Position numbers and translations under genes: made by a program. DNA of 64,000 bases from UBA7803 sp041395905 (GTDB lineage Bacteria; Pseudomonadota; Gammaproteobacteria; Pseudomonadales; Azotimanducaceae), in the NCBI GenBank assembly GCA_041395905.1, contig JAWKZP010000004.1:1-64000 (forward strand). The letters are read 5' to 3'. Of this stretch, positions 1 to 8,064 are shown in pieces. Under the pieces are notes generated by a model. That model worked only from the letters and a program-made list of their open reading frames with translations. It did not search any database and was not told the origin of the DNA. Each line of letters starts with the position of its first letter. The first letter of the stretch is position 1.

Positions 1-672
1 CGGGTTGACGGACAGGCTGCCGGTCCAGGCGAGCTCCGCGCCGGTTTCCGTGCGGATGGTAACCTGCTGCGAACCGCTGTCGTCCGGCAGAGTGGACAGG
101 TCATCGATCGCCAGATCGATGGGGCCGATCTCGGTGCGGAACGGCTCGCTGCGCGCATGGTCCGTCACGCTCACGCGGCCTGCCACGACCCGCAGATCGC
201 CCACCATGAGCCGAAACAGGCCGCTGTCGGATGCGGGCTGCGCCTCTGGCCGCGCCTGCGGCTCGGCGGAAGGCTGCAGGGACTCCGCCGTCCGGGCCCA
301 GGTAGCTGCGAGCTGGGAGACGTTGGTGTCGGTCTCGCTCAACCGCTCGAGATGTACGTCGGGCCGGATCAGGTGCAGCTCGTCGAAGCAGGCTGCCCAG
401 CGGATGAGGCTGACGAGCTCGAAGTTCACGAACAGGCGCTCGAAGGCGAGCACGGGCGACCCGTCCCGTTGCGTCACGGACAACCCATCTGCGGTGAGGG
501 TGAGCGAGAACGGATTGATGGCGAGCGCCTGAAGCTGCGTGTTCAGCTCGAGCCGCTCGTCCAGCGTGCGGATCAATGCGCGCTCGACCAACCAGGGGGC
601 GAGCAGGAAGCCTGTCAGCGCATACGCAACGATACCGGCGATTGCATACCACCACCTTCGGTCGAGCTTCAA
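1..672 (-). CDS. DUF748 / AsmA-like protein, N-terminal part
   Basis: The reading frame is open from a TTG start at 672 to the window edge, giving 224 codons of an incomplete gene. The N-terminus has a short basic stretch and one hydrophobic helix (about residues 8-25), followed by a region typical of the DUF748/AsmA-like family: a residue run reading FVNFELVSLIRW, then VTDHARSEPF and EIGPIDLAIDDL further on. These proteins are envelope-anchored and thought to be involved in lipid or outer-membrane homeostasis; the exact role here is unknown. GGGAG lies about 8 bases before the TTG, which is why I prefer it; no ATG is available in this frame upstream. The C-terminus lies outside the window. 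Confidence 0.75.
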   Translation of the reverse strand, partial: MKLDRRWWYAIAGIVAYALTGFLLAPWLVERALIRTLDERLELNTQLQALAINPFSLTLTADGLSVTQRDGSPVLAFERLFVNFELVSLIRWAACFDELHLIRPDVHLERLSETDTNVSQLAATWARTAESLQPSAEPQARPEAQPASDSGLFRLMVGDLRVVAGRVSVTDHARSEPFRTEIGPIDLAIDDLSTLPDDSGSQQVTIRTETGAELAWTGSLSVNP

Positions 673-770
673 ACCGCACTCCCTGCCGCGAGAAAACGCT
701 GGATTCGCGCCGCGGGATTCAGCACCCGGTCACCGCGGGCACAGGATAGTCCAGACGAATCGCGCCGAGA

Positions 771-2030
771 TCAGAACGGGTGAACCCGTACGGGCACGTT
801 CTTGATCCCCCGAATGAAATTGTTCGGCAGACGCTCCACGTCGCCAACCACTTCGATGGTGTGGAATCGCTTCATGATCTCCTCCCACAACACGCGCAGC
901 TGCAGCTCCGCCAGACGATTGCCCATGCAGCGATGCACGCCGAAGCCGAAGGCGACGTGAGCCCGCGCGTTGGGACGATCGATGATCAGCTTGTCCGCAT
1001 CTTCGAACACGGTTTCGTCACGGTTGCCCGAGACGTACCACATCACCACTTTGTCGCCTTCGCGGATGCGCTGACCGCCGAGCTCGTAATCCTGCAATGC
1101 CGTGCGTCGCATGTGGATCACGGGCGTCTGCCAGCGAACCATTTCCGCGACCATGCCGGGAACCAGCCCCGGGTTCTCGCGCAGCTTCTGGTACTGATCC
1201 GGATACTGATTGAGCGCGACCACGCCACCGCTGATGCTGTTGCGGGTGGTGTCGTTGCCACCCACGATCAGCAGCAGGATGTTGCCGAGAAACTGCTCGG
1301 GGTCCTCGTTCATGCGGCAGGTGGCTTCGTTGTGGATGAGCATCGAGATCAGGTCGAACGTCGGCGGCTCCTGCGCGCGCTCGGCCCACAGCTGATAGAA
1401 CGCGGCCGCCGCCCCCATGAGCTCTTCGTAGCGCTTCTTCATGTCGATGCTGTCGTCGCCCGTCACCTCCGGCACGGCGGTCGCCAGATCGGACCAGTAG
1501 ACCAGCTTGCGCCGTTCTTCGTAGGGAAAGCCGAACAGTGTCGCCAGCATGCGCGCCGTGAGTTCGATGGAAACTTCCTGCACCCAGTTGAACGTCTCGC
1601 CCACCGGCAGGTGCTCGAGGATGTCGATGGCCCGCTCCCGGATGAGCGGCTCGAGCTCCGCAAGGTTCTTGGGCGCCACCGTGGGGGCAACCGCCATTCT
1701 CTGGGGCATGTGCCTCGGCTCGTCCAGGGTGATGAAGCTCTGCCCCTGTATCTGACCTTCCTCGGCCGCGTACGGATCGACGATGGCAATCCCGCCCTTC
1801 TCGGACGAAAACACCGCGTTGTTGGAATCCACTTCTTTGATGAGCTTGTGGCTGCAGACCGACCAGAACGCGCCGTTGGCGCTGTCGGCCAGGTAGTGCA
1901 CGGGCGCTTCTTTGCGCAGTCGGGCGAACCAGGGCTGCCAGGAATCGCTCTGAAACAGCCCGGGGCGGCTGACGTCGATCTCCTCGAGCGGCACGCTGTA
2001 GACATCGGTAACTTCGGCCACTTTCCGCAT
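771..2030 (-). CDS. Cytochrome P450, CYP153-type alkane hydroxylase
   Basis: This 419-residue P450 is a soluble haem monooxygenase. The I-helix oxygen-binding motif GGNDTTRN is at 257-264, the K-helix ExxR is EMVR at 296-299, and the haem-binding loop FGFGVHRCMG at 361-370 has the ligand Cys368. The stretch around YPDQYQKLRENP, the segment VVMWYVSGNRDE and the post-haem NRLAELQLR match CYP153 from memory; that family hydroxylates the terminal carbon of medium-chain alkanes, alcohols and fatty acids. It needs a ferredoxin and ferredoxin reductase, and neither is adjacent. It is transcribed divergently from a TetR-family gene with a palindrome overlapping its probable promoter, so repression relieved by a hydrophobic ligand is likely. 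Substrate is inferred from the family only. Confidence 0.87.
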   Translation of the reverse strand: MRKVAEVTDVYSVPLEEIDVSRPGLFQSDSWQPWFARLRKEAPVHYLADSANGAFWSVCSHKLIKEVDSNNAVFSSEKGGIAIVDPYAAEEGQIQGQSFITLDEPRHMPQRMAVAPTVAPKNLAELEPLIRERAIDILEHLPVGETFNWVQEVSIELTARMLATLFGFPYEERRKLVYWSDLATAVPEVTGDDSIDMKKRYEELMGAAAAFYQLWAERAQEPPTFDLISMLIHNEATCRMNEDPEQFLGNILLLIVGGNDTTRNSISGGVVALNQYPDQYQKLRENPGLVPGMVAEMVRWQTPVIHMRRTALQDYELGGQRIREGDKVVMWYVSGNRDETVFEDADKLIIDRPNARAHVAFGFGVHRCMGNRLAELQLRVLWEEIMKRFHTIEVVGDVERLPNNFIRGIKNVPVRVHPF

Positions 2031-2051
2031 CCTCTTCCAGGTAATGCCTGT

Positions 2052-2080
2052 AACCTAGTAGCGCCGTAGAAAGTAGTCAA
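2052..2080 (-). promoter_or_regulatory. Candidate sigma70 promoter for the CYP153 gene
   Basis: On the minus strand TTGACT (2080-2075) is followed after 17 bases by TAGGTT (2057-2052), about 20 bases before the start codon. The -35 is a good match and the -10 a weak one. The -35 lies inside the palindrome described next, which fits negative control. Confidence 0.4.
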
Positions 2081-2099
2081 GTGTTTACTTTCTCGGCGC
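2061..2099. promoter_or_regulatory. Palindromic operator candidate between P450 and TetR genes
   Basis: The arms AGAAAGTA (2068-2075) and TACTTTCT (2086-2093) are perfect reverse complements around a 10-base centre. They are extended outward by GCGCCG (2061-2066) and CGGCGC (2094-2099), with one unpaired base at 2067. The site lies in the 91-base gap between two divergent genes and covers the -35 of the P450 promoter, which is where an autoregulating TetR repressor would bind. That it is the TetR site is inference from position and symmetry. Confidence 0.6.
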
Positions 2100-2121
2100 G
2101 CAGGACTAGTGTCCACAAGCC

Positions 2122-2736
2122 ATGCTCACCCGCGTATCAACCGACGTGCCGCCCCGCCCGGACCCGAGAATCGTCCGCTCCGAGCGGGCGATCCAGGAGG
2201 CACTGCTCGAAGCGCTGCGTGACGGGCGCGATTTCAGCGCGCTGACGGTTTCCGAGATCGCGGCGAAAGCGGGCGTAACCAGGAAGACGTTCTACGCGCG
2301 GTTCGGTTCCCTGGAACAGGTGGTCCAGCGCACGGTGCAGAACCTCTTCAGCGGGATCGCAGCGCGCATCGACGATGAGCTGTTGCGTCTCCCGCTGGCC
2401 GACAACTCCCTGGCCATGCTGGTGTTCAAGGCGCACGAGGAACATCAGGCAACGCTGGCGCCGCTGGTCCGTCACTGTTCTGCGGGACTGTTCGTCGAAC
2501 CCGTGAGCGAAGTTGCAACGCTGCTGCTCGACCGCGTGATCCAGGTGAATCATCTCCCGCCCATGAACGAAGCCGAGCACGCCTATCTGGTCGCCACGGT
2601 CGCCAGCATGGTGCACGGCGTGCTCTCGGTCTGGGCCAGACGGGGGTTCCGCGAACCGGCCGAGCGGGTCGCCAGTTTCATCGATACCCTGCTTGCCGAT
2701 GGGATGCAGAAGGTCGTGGCGTCGAAACGGAGTTGA
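2122..2736 (+). CDS. TetR family transcriptional regulator
   Basis: A 204-residue protein of the usual TetR length. Residues about 15-62 form the DNA-binding domain: the segment LTVSEIAAKAGVTRKTFYARFG is the classic helix-turn-helix of the family. The C-terminal part is helical and variable, as expected for a ligand-binding dimerisation domain. It is transcribed away from the CYP153-type P450 gene, 91 bases apart, with a palindrome between them. It is therefore the likely local repressor of the hydroxylase and of itself. The ligand is unknown; an alkane or fatty-acid derivative would fit but nothing in the sequence proves it. Confidence 0.85.
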   Translation: MLTRVSTDVPPRPDPRIVRSERAIQEALLEALRDGRDFSALTVSEIAAKAGVTRKTFYARFGSLEQVVQRTVQNLFSGIAARIDDELLRLPLADNSLAMLVFKAHEEHQATLAPLVRHCSAGLFVEPVSEVATLLLDRVIQVNHLPPMNEAEHAYLVATVASMVHGVLSVWARRGFREPAERVASFIDTLLADGMQKVVASKRS

Positions 2737-2861
2737 GGCGCGAGAGAGAAAAGGAACGTAACCTCTTTGTGCCATTCGACTCCAAGCGCGCAACTCGGAG
2801 CCACAACGTGCACAATCCTCCTTCGACGCGAGATTGCCTCGCCGCCAAAGTCCGAGGCTTA

Positions 2862-4037
2862 CTATAGCTTCGCAGCCCTCCACTGCTTTCGCAGCCGAGC
2901 CATGAACAACGATTCGCTGGGAACGGAAATCTGCTCCGAAAGTGCCTGGGTAAACGATTCCACCTCATCTAGCGCAGGTGCACGTGCATCAAACGTTGCA
3001 CGCACCTTCACAAACTTGTCTTCCTTAGTGAACACGCAGGTTCTGGAGGTTAGAGCTTTCCCATCTTCGGTTTCGTAGTGCGCCAAAAACGTTGCCATCT
3101 CTTGACCATTTCCGGCACTCAGCAACTTCATCTCGACTTCGTCCAGGGTCAGGTCGCGCAAAACATCTTCATATGCCAGGAGTTTCATGTCCTCGCGCAC
3201 CGATTGAACCTGGGATGTCAGCACAGCGGGTTGGTCGTACTGCCAATCGTCGACGGGATAAACAAACACGTCTACACGTCCTGTTGTATCCCCTGCGTAC
3301 TGAAATCGTACAAGCGCTCCCTCCAACGGGCTACCCAGCGCAATTGACTGCTGCCGCACGAATCCACCAATCGTTTCCGGGACCCGAAGATCGCGGTCGT
3401 AGTCACTCGCCTGCAGTGTTTCTCGCAGATACGCAGGAGATAGAACGTCGCCCGCAAGCAGCTGTTGAACCACATTGGTCGCAATACTGTCGGAGAGACC
3501 AGCCTTGAAGTCCTCACCCAAGTTGGCTACCGAGGCCCTAGCGGTATACGGCAACTCTAGCGAAAACCGTCGAATTGTTTGAGAGCGCCATCGCACTAGA
3601 CCCTCGATCTTCAGAACCGCATCCATCGCAATGGGTAAGAGGAGAAGAGTAGCACCCGACAGAGCCGCACGACCTACTCCTTCAGCCGAGTCGGAGCTGT
3701 AAGTCGCGGATCCGATAGCCAAAGAATAGGGAAGCTCTTCGTCTCCGAGCCTGATTGACTCAAAGTAGCCGGTCGCGGCAAGCCGGTCGGCAAGTTTTTG
3801 AAAATCGATCTGATTGACTTTGCACGAATGAAGGATCGAAGACTCATCGAAGTCCGCACATTCCTTTCGGAAGGGTTCACTAGGCGTGAGACGGAACAGA
3901 GCGACTGTTGGAAACACTGGTCGCTCAACCGGCTCAATTCTAGCCATCGTAAACTCGCTGTGGGTAGCGCAACCGGTCAGGCACAGCGCAAGCACCAGAC
4001 CCGCAACTCGAACGTGCTGGCCGTAACAAAGCGCCAT
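2862..4037 (-). CDS. Hypothetical lipoprotein, base composition unlike neighbours
   Basis: I do not recognise this 391-residue protein. It starts with a lipoprotein signal peptide: a hydrophobic stretch VAGLVLALCL followed by the lipobox LTGC with the lipidated Cys23. A further hydrophobic segment (ALSGATLLLLPIAM) sits around residues 124-137. The rest is soluble and mixed alpha/beta with no motif I can name. Its codons and flanks (about 2737-4335) are visibly richer in A/T than the surrounding genes, which suggests acquisition from another source. The AUG at 4037 is preceded by GGTTGGTATG-like sequence with no strong ribosome site, so the start is only moderately sure; the lipobox position supports it. 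Confidence 0.65.
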   Translation of the reverse strand: MALCYGQHVRVAGLVLALCLTGCATHSEFTMARIEPVERPVFPTVALFRLTPSEPFRKECADFDESSILHSCKVNQIDFQKLADRLAATGYFESIRLGDEELPYSLAIGSATYSSDSAEGVGRAALSGATLLLLPIAMDAVLKIEGLVRWRSQTIRRFSLELPYTARASVANLGEDFKAGLSDSIATNVVQQLLAGDVLSPAYLRETLQASDYDRDLRVPETIGGFVRQQSIALGSPLEGALVRFQYAGDTTGRVDVFVYPVDDWQYDQPAVLTSQVQSVREDMKLLAYEDVLRDLTLDEVEMKLLSAGNGQEMATFLAHYETEDGKALTSRTCVFTKEDKFVKVRATFDARAPALDEVESFTQALSEQISVPSESLFMARLRKQWRAAKL

Positions 4038-4335
4038 ACCAACCCCTACCCAAGCTAGTGAAAGTTCAAGCCGGCACTAGAACACCGCTCGCAATCTCCC
4101 CAAGTATCCAGATCCGAATCAGTGAAGCAACTAGGATCCGGAACCGGAAATCCGCCACACAGAATGGAGCCAGCACGCTTCTGGAAGATCGAGCCGCAAA
4201 AGCCGCCGTGGACCATACGAGTCAAGCCAGCGAGTCACACTCCACACATCGCTGCAACGAATGGGAGGGAGAAACTCAGCACACAGCAAGGTCCCCACCC
4301 GTACTAGATCGGGTCTAACTGGAGGGCCTGCGGAA
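4038..4335. other. Gene-free stretch, relatively A/T-rich
   Basis: About 300 bases between the lipoprotein start and the argG stop. I see short open frames only, none with a convincing start or composition, and no clear terminator for argG. It should contain the promoter of the lipoprotein gene; I could not pick it out with confidence. Confidence 0.5.
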
Positions 4336-5679
4336 TCAATCCTTCTTCGGGCTGTCGAGCTTCGGCACGCCGTCACCGCCCTTGCCGCCGATGCTGAGCA
4401 GCCCGCTGCGCGTATACAGCGACAGCTTGTCACGGGTATCCACGATATCCAGGTTGCGCATGGTCAGCTGCCCGATGCGGTCCTGTGCCGTGAACATGGA
4501 GTCACCCTTTTCCATCGTCAGCCGCTCGGGGTGATAGGTGAGGTTCGGGCTGGTGGTGTCGAGGATCGAGTAGTCGTTGCCGCGGCGCAGCTCGAGGGTC
4601 ACCTCACCGGTGACCGCCGACGCCACCCAGCGCTGCGAGCTCTCGCGCAGCATGATGCTCTGCGGGTCGAACCAGCGGCCCTGGTAGAGCAGCCGGCCCA
4701 GCTTGCGGCCGTTCTCGCGGTACTGTTCGATGGTGTCCTCGTTGTGGATGCCGGTCACCAGGCGGTCGTAGGCGACGTACAGCAGCGCCATGCCCGGGGC
4801 TTCGTAGATGCCGCGGCTCTTGGCCTCGATGATGCGGTTCTCGATCTGATCGCTCATGCCGAGCCCGTGGCGCCCGCCGATGCGGTTGGCCTCCAGCATC
4901 AGCTCCACCGGGCCCGGGAACGTCCTGCCGTTGAGCGCCACCGGGAAGCCTTCCTCGAACCGAACGGTCACTTCCTCCGCGGCGATCTCCACCTCGGGCT
5001 TCCAGAACGCCACGCCCATGATCGGGTTGACGATGCGGATGCCGCTGTTCAGGAACTCCAGGTCCTTGGCCTCGTGCGTGGCGCCGAGCATGTTGCTGTC
5101 GGTGCTGTAGGCCTTCTCGGCGGACATCTTGTAGCCGAATCCGGCCTGGCTCATGAACGCGGACATCTCCGCGCGGCCGCCCAGTTCGCGGATGAAGTCC
5201 TGGTCGAGCCAGGGCTTGTAGATCTTGAGCGCAGGGTTGGTGAGCAGCCCGTAGCGGTAGAAGCGCTCGATGTCGTTGCCCTTGTAGGTGCTGCCGTCGC
5301 CCCAGATGTTGACGTCGTCCTCCTTCATGGCCGCCACCAGCATGGTACCGGTGACCGCGCGCCCAAGCGGGGTGGTGTTGAAGTAGGTGACGCCGGCGGT
5401 GGTCACGTGAAAAGCGCTGGTCTGAATGGCGGCGATGCCTTCGTTGGCCAGCTGCAGACGGCAGTCGATCAACCTGGCCTGTTCGGCACCGTACTCCAGC
5501 GCCTTGCGCGGGATCTCTTCGTAGTCGGCCTCGTCCGGCTGTGCCAGATTGGCCGTGTAGGCATAGGGCTTCGCGCCCTTCTGCTTCATCCAGTGCAGCG
5601 CGGCGCTGGTGTCGAGCCCGCCGGAGAACGCGATGCCGACTTTTTCATCGAGTGGGAGCGATTGCAGTATCGTGGCCAT
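4336..5679 (-). CDS. argG: Argininosuccinate synthase
   Basis: ArgG joins citrulline and aspartate using ATP to make argininosuccinate in arginine biosynthesis (cytoplasmic tetramer). The protein is 447 residues, the same length as the E. coli enzyme, and begins MATILQSLPLDEKVGIAFSG. The N-type ATP pyrophosphatase loop FSGGLDTS is at residues 18-25. GDGSTYKGNDIERFYRYG and the ending with KKD are as in the long E. coli type. The frame stays open far upstream, but the family start is the ATG at 5679. A perfect TATAAT lies 55 bases upstream on the same strand. It is divergent from the helicase gene and alone, so probably a single-gene unit. Confidence 0.95.
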   Translation of the reverse strand: MATILQSLPLDEKVGIAFSGGLDTSAALHWMKQKGAKPYAYTANLAQPDEADYEEIPRKALEYGAEQARLIDCRLQLANEGIAAIQTSAFHVTTAGVTYFNTTPLGRAVTGTMLVAAMKEDDVNIWGDGSTYKGNDIERFYRYGLLTNPALKIYKPWLDQDFIRELGGRAEMSAFMSQAGFGYKMSAEKAYSTDSNMLGATHEAKDLEFLNSGIRIVNPIMGVAFWKPEVEIAAEEVTVRFEEGFPVALNGRTFPGPVELMLEANRIGGRHGLGMSDQIENRIIEAKSRGIYEAPGMALLYVAYDRLVTGIHNEDTIEQYRENGRKLGRLLYQGRWFDPQSIMLRESSQRWVASAVTGEVTLELRRGNDYSILDTTSPNLTYHPERLTMEKGDSMFTAQDRIGQLTMRNLDIVDTRDKLSLYTRSGLLSIGGKGGDGVPKLDSPKKD

Positions 5680-5733
5680 GGGTACCGTACTTGATCGAGG
5701 TGGATTGAGGCGCGAAGCCAACGGCGGGGCGCG

Positions 5734-5739
5734 ATTATA
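5734..5739 (-). promoter_or_regulatory. Candidate -10 box for argG
   Basis: The minus strand reads TATAAT here (5739-5734), a perfect -10 hexamer in an otherwise G/C-rich gap, about 55 bases before the argG start. No good -35 is visible at 16-18 bases, so this may depend on an activator or simply be weak evidence. Confidence 0.4.
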
Positions 5740-5799
5740 CGGGCGCCGATCCAGGCTTGCCCACACCGGGACGGCAGCCCCAGGCGGCAGGACCCGGGA

Positions 5800-5817
5800 T
5801 ACTGTATTTTCATACAG
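5800..5817. promoter_or_regulatory. LexA (SOS) box before the helicase gene
   Basis: TACTGTATTTTCATACAG matches the gammaproteobacterial LexA consensus: CTGT at 5802-5805, eight A/T-rich bases, ACAG at 5814-5817. It ends 9 bases before the ATG of the UvrD-like helicase. E. coli uvrD is also under LexA, which supports the reading. The box probably overlaps the promoter or early transcript and would repress the helicase until DNA damage. Confidence 0.72.
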
Positions 5818-5826
5818 CCATTCGGC

Positions 5827-7962
5827 ATGATGCTCGGCATGGAAACACTGGTCGAAAACGCACCGGCGGCCTTCGGTGCCGGCCTGAATGGCGCACAGCG
5901 CCAGGCGGCTACGTTCGGCAGGCACCGGCCCGTCGGCCCCAGCGAGCCGCAGGCATTCGAATCCGGGCCCCTGCTGATCATCGCCGGTGCCGGCACCGGC
6001 AAGACCAACACCCTGGCGCACCGGGTGGCCTGGCTGCTGCTGCAGCAGGTGGCGCCCGAGCGCATCGCTCTGCTGAGCTTTACCAGGCGCGCCGCCCAGG
6101 AACTCCTGACCCGCGCCGAGCGCATCGCGCAGGCGGCGCTGCAGGCGGCGCCCGGCGCGCGCGGCTTTCACCCCAACGCCACGCGCATGCTGTGGGCAGG
6201 TACCTTCCACTCGATGGGCAACCGGCTGCTGCGCGAGTACGCTCAGGTGCTGGGGCTGGACCCGGCCTTCTCGGTCATCGACCGCGGGGATGCGGCGGAC
6301 CTCATCGACCTCATGCGCCAGGAGCTCGGACTGGCCGGCCAGGCCAGACGCTTTCCGCGCAAGGACACCTGTCTGGCCATCTACTCCCACCGGGTCAATA
6401 CCCAGGGTTCGCTGGCCGAGACGCTGGACGCCGAATTTCCCTGGTGCGCCGAGTGGCGCGACGAACTCACGCGCCTGTTCCGTGCCTACGTGGCGGCCAA
6501 GCAGGCACAGCAACTGCTGGACTACGACGACCTGCTGCTCTACTGGCACCTGCTGACGCGCGAGCCTGCCGTGGCGCGCGAGCTCGGCGCACGCTTTCAG
6601 CACGTGCTGGTGGACGAGTATCAGGACACCAACACGCTGCAGGCGGAAATCCTGCTGGCCATGAAGCCAGAGGGCGCGGGGCTCTGCGTGGTAGGTGACG
6701 ACGCCCAGGCCATCTACTCATTCCGGGCCGCCACTGTGGAGAACATCCTGGAATTTCCCCGGCGCTTCGCAGCCCCCGCCGAAGTCATCACGCTGGATCA
6801 CAACTACCGGTCCGTGCAGCCGATCCTGGATGCCGCCAACGCGCTGATGGCGGAAAGCGATCGCGGCTTCCGCAAGTCCCTTCAGTCGGACCGGCCGTCG
6901 GCCCAGAAGCCCTGGTACGTAACGGTGGAAGACGAGCACAAACAGAGCCTGTACGTGGTGGAGCAGGTGCTTTCCAGACGCGAGGAAGGCACACCGCTCA
7001 AACGCCAGGCCGTGCTCATGCGCAACGCCCACCACAGCGACGCGCTGGAAGTGGAGCTGACGCGGCGCAACATCCCCTATGTGAAGTACGGCGGGCTCAA
7101 GTTCCTGGAGGCCGCCCACGTGAAAGACGTGCTGGCGCTGCTGCGCTGGGTGGAGAATCCGCGCAACCGCCTCGCCGGTTTCCGCACGCTGCAGCTGCTG
7201 CCGGGTATCGGTCCTGCCACTGCCGAGCGCGCGCTCGCCGAGCTGGAGAATGCCGGGTTCGCGTTGACCACCCTGCACGATTGCCGGGTGCCGGCGGCTG
7301 CCCAGGCGGACTGGGCGGCGTTGGCGACGCTTCTGTGCGAGCTCAGATCCGCGCGCAGCTGGGCCGGACAGATGACCCGGGTGCGCGAATGGTACGAGCC
7401 GCACCTCGAGCGGCTCTACGAAGCGGCCCATGTGCGCCGTGGCGATCTGGAGCAGCTGGAGCTGATCGCATTGCAGTCCCCGTCCCGCGAGCGCTTCATC
7501 ACCGATCTGACCCTTGATCCGCCCCAGGCCAGCGGCGACGAGAGCGGGCCGCCGCTCAAGGACGAGGACTACCTCGTGCTCTCCACCGTGCATTCCGCCA
7601 AGGGCCAGGAGTGGGACAGCGTCTACGTGCTGAACGTCACCGACGGCAGCTTTCCAAACGAGTTCGCCGCCGGCAAGCCCGCCCAGGTGGAGGAGGAACG
7701 GCGCCTGCTGTACGTGGCCATGACCCGCGCCCGCCACGACCTGCACCTGCTGGCGCCGCTGCGCTTCTACGTCACCCAGCAGCACCGTTGGGGCGACCGC
7801 CACGTGTACGGCGCCCGCAGCCGGTTCATGACCGATTCGATCCTGACGGCTTTCGACACCCGGGTGTGGCCGGCCGATGCAATCGAGTCGGGCAGCGTGC
7901 CCGCGAGCAGTCAGGTGCGCATCGACGCCTCCGCGCGATTGCTCGACATGTGGGGCGATTGA
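5827..7962 (+). CDS. UvrD/Rep-family ATP-dependent DNA helicase
   Basis: A 711-residue superfamily 1A helicase that would unwind DNA 3'-5' in repair or replication restart. Motif I is GAGTGKT at 54-60, motif Ia LLSFTRRAA follows, motif II is DEYQDT at 263-268, motif III GDDAQAIYSFRAA follows, motif V is STVHSAKGQEWDSV near 586, and motif VI EERRLLYVAMTRAR comes shortly after. Within the family the C-terminal tail is short and differs from E. coli UvrD, so it is better called UvrD-like than UvrD. Three in-frame ATGs (5827, 5830, 5839) are possible starts. It sits alone, with an SOS box immediately upstream, so it is probably DNA-damage inducible. Confidence 0.9.
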   Translation: MMLGMETLVENAPAAFGAGLNGAQRQAATFGRHRPVGPSEPQAFESGPLLIIAGAGTGKTNTLAHRVAWLLLQQVAPERIALLSFTRRAAQELLTRAERIAQAALQAAPGARGFHPNATRMLWAGTFHSMGNRLLREYAQVLGLDPAFSVIDRGDAADLIDLMRQELGLAGQARRFPRKDTCLAIYSHRVNTQGSLAETLDAEFPWCAEWRDELTRLFRAYVAAKQAQQLLDYDDLLLYWHLLTREPAVARELGARFQHVLVDEYQDTNTLQAEILLAMKPEGAGLCVVGDDAQAIYSFRAATVENILEFPRRFAAPAEVITLDHNYRSVQPILDAANALMAESDRGFRKSLQSDRPSAQKPWYVTVEDEHKQSLYVVEQVLSRREEGTPLKRQAVLMRNAHHSDALEVELTRRNIPYVKYGGLKFLEAAHVKDVLALLRWVENPRNRLAGFRTLQLLPGIGPATAERALAELENAGFALTTLHDCRVPAAAQADWAALATLLCELRSARSWAGQMTRVREWYEPHLERLYEAAHVRRGDLEQLELIALQSPSRERFITDLTLDPPQASGDESGPPLKDEDYLVLSTVHSAKGQEWDSVYVLNVTDGSFPNEFAAGKPAQVEEERRLLYVAMTRARHDLHLLAPLRFYVTQQHRWGDRHVYGARSRFMTDSILTAFDTRVWPADAIESGSVPASSQVRIDASARLLDMWGD

Positions 7963-8064
7963 CCGCTCGACCCATCGCGCTGGATCGCAGCCCGTCGGGA
8001 CCCTGCCATCTGATCGCTGCTACCATGGTCTTCGCCACCGGACCATGACCGCGGGAGGATAGCC

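Noticed and set aside
780..2069. Long open frame of 429 codons on the plus strand opposite the CYP153 gene
   Set aside because: It is an antisense shadow: the minus frame has all P450 motifs and the plus frame has none, with a composition typical of G/C-rich shadow frames. The same applies to long frames opposite pheT/pheS and the helicase.
5680..6603. N-terminal extension of argG to give a 755-residue protein
   Set aside because: The family start and length (447 residues) are met at 5679, and the extension lies across the divergent promoter region and the antisense of the helicase.
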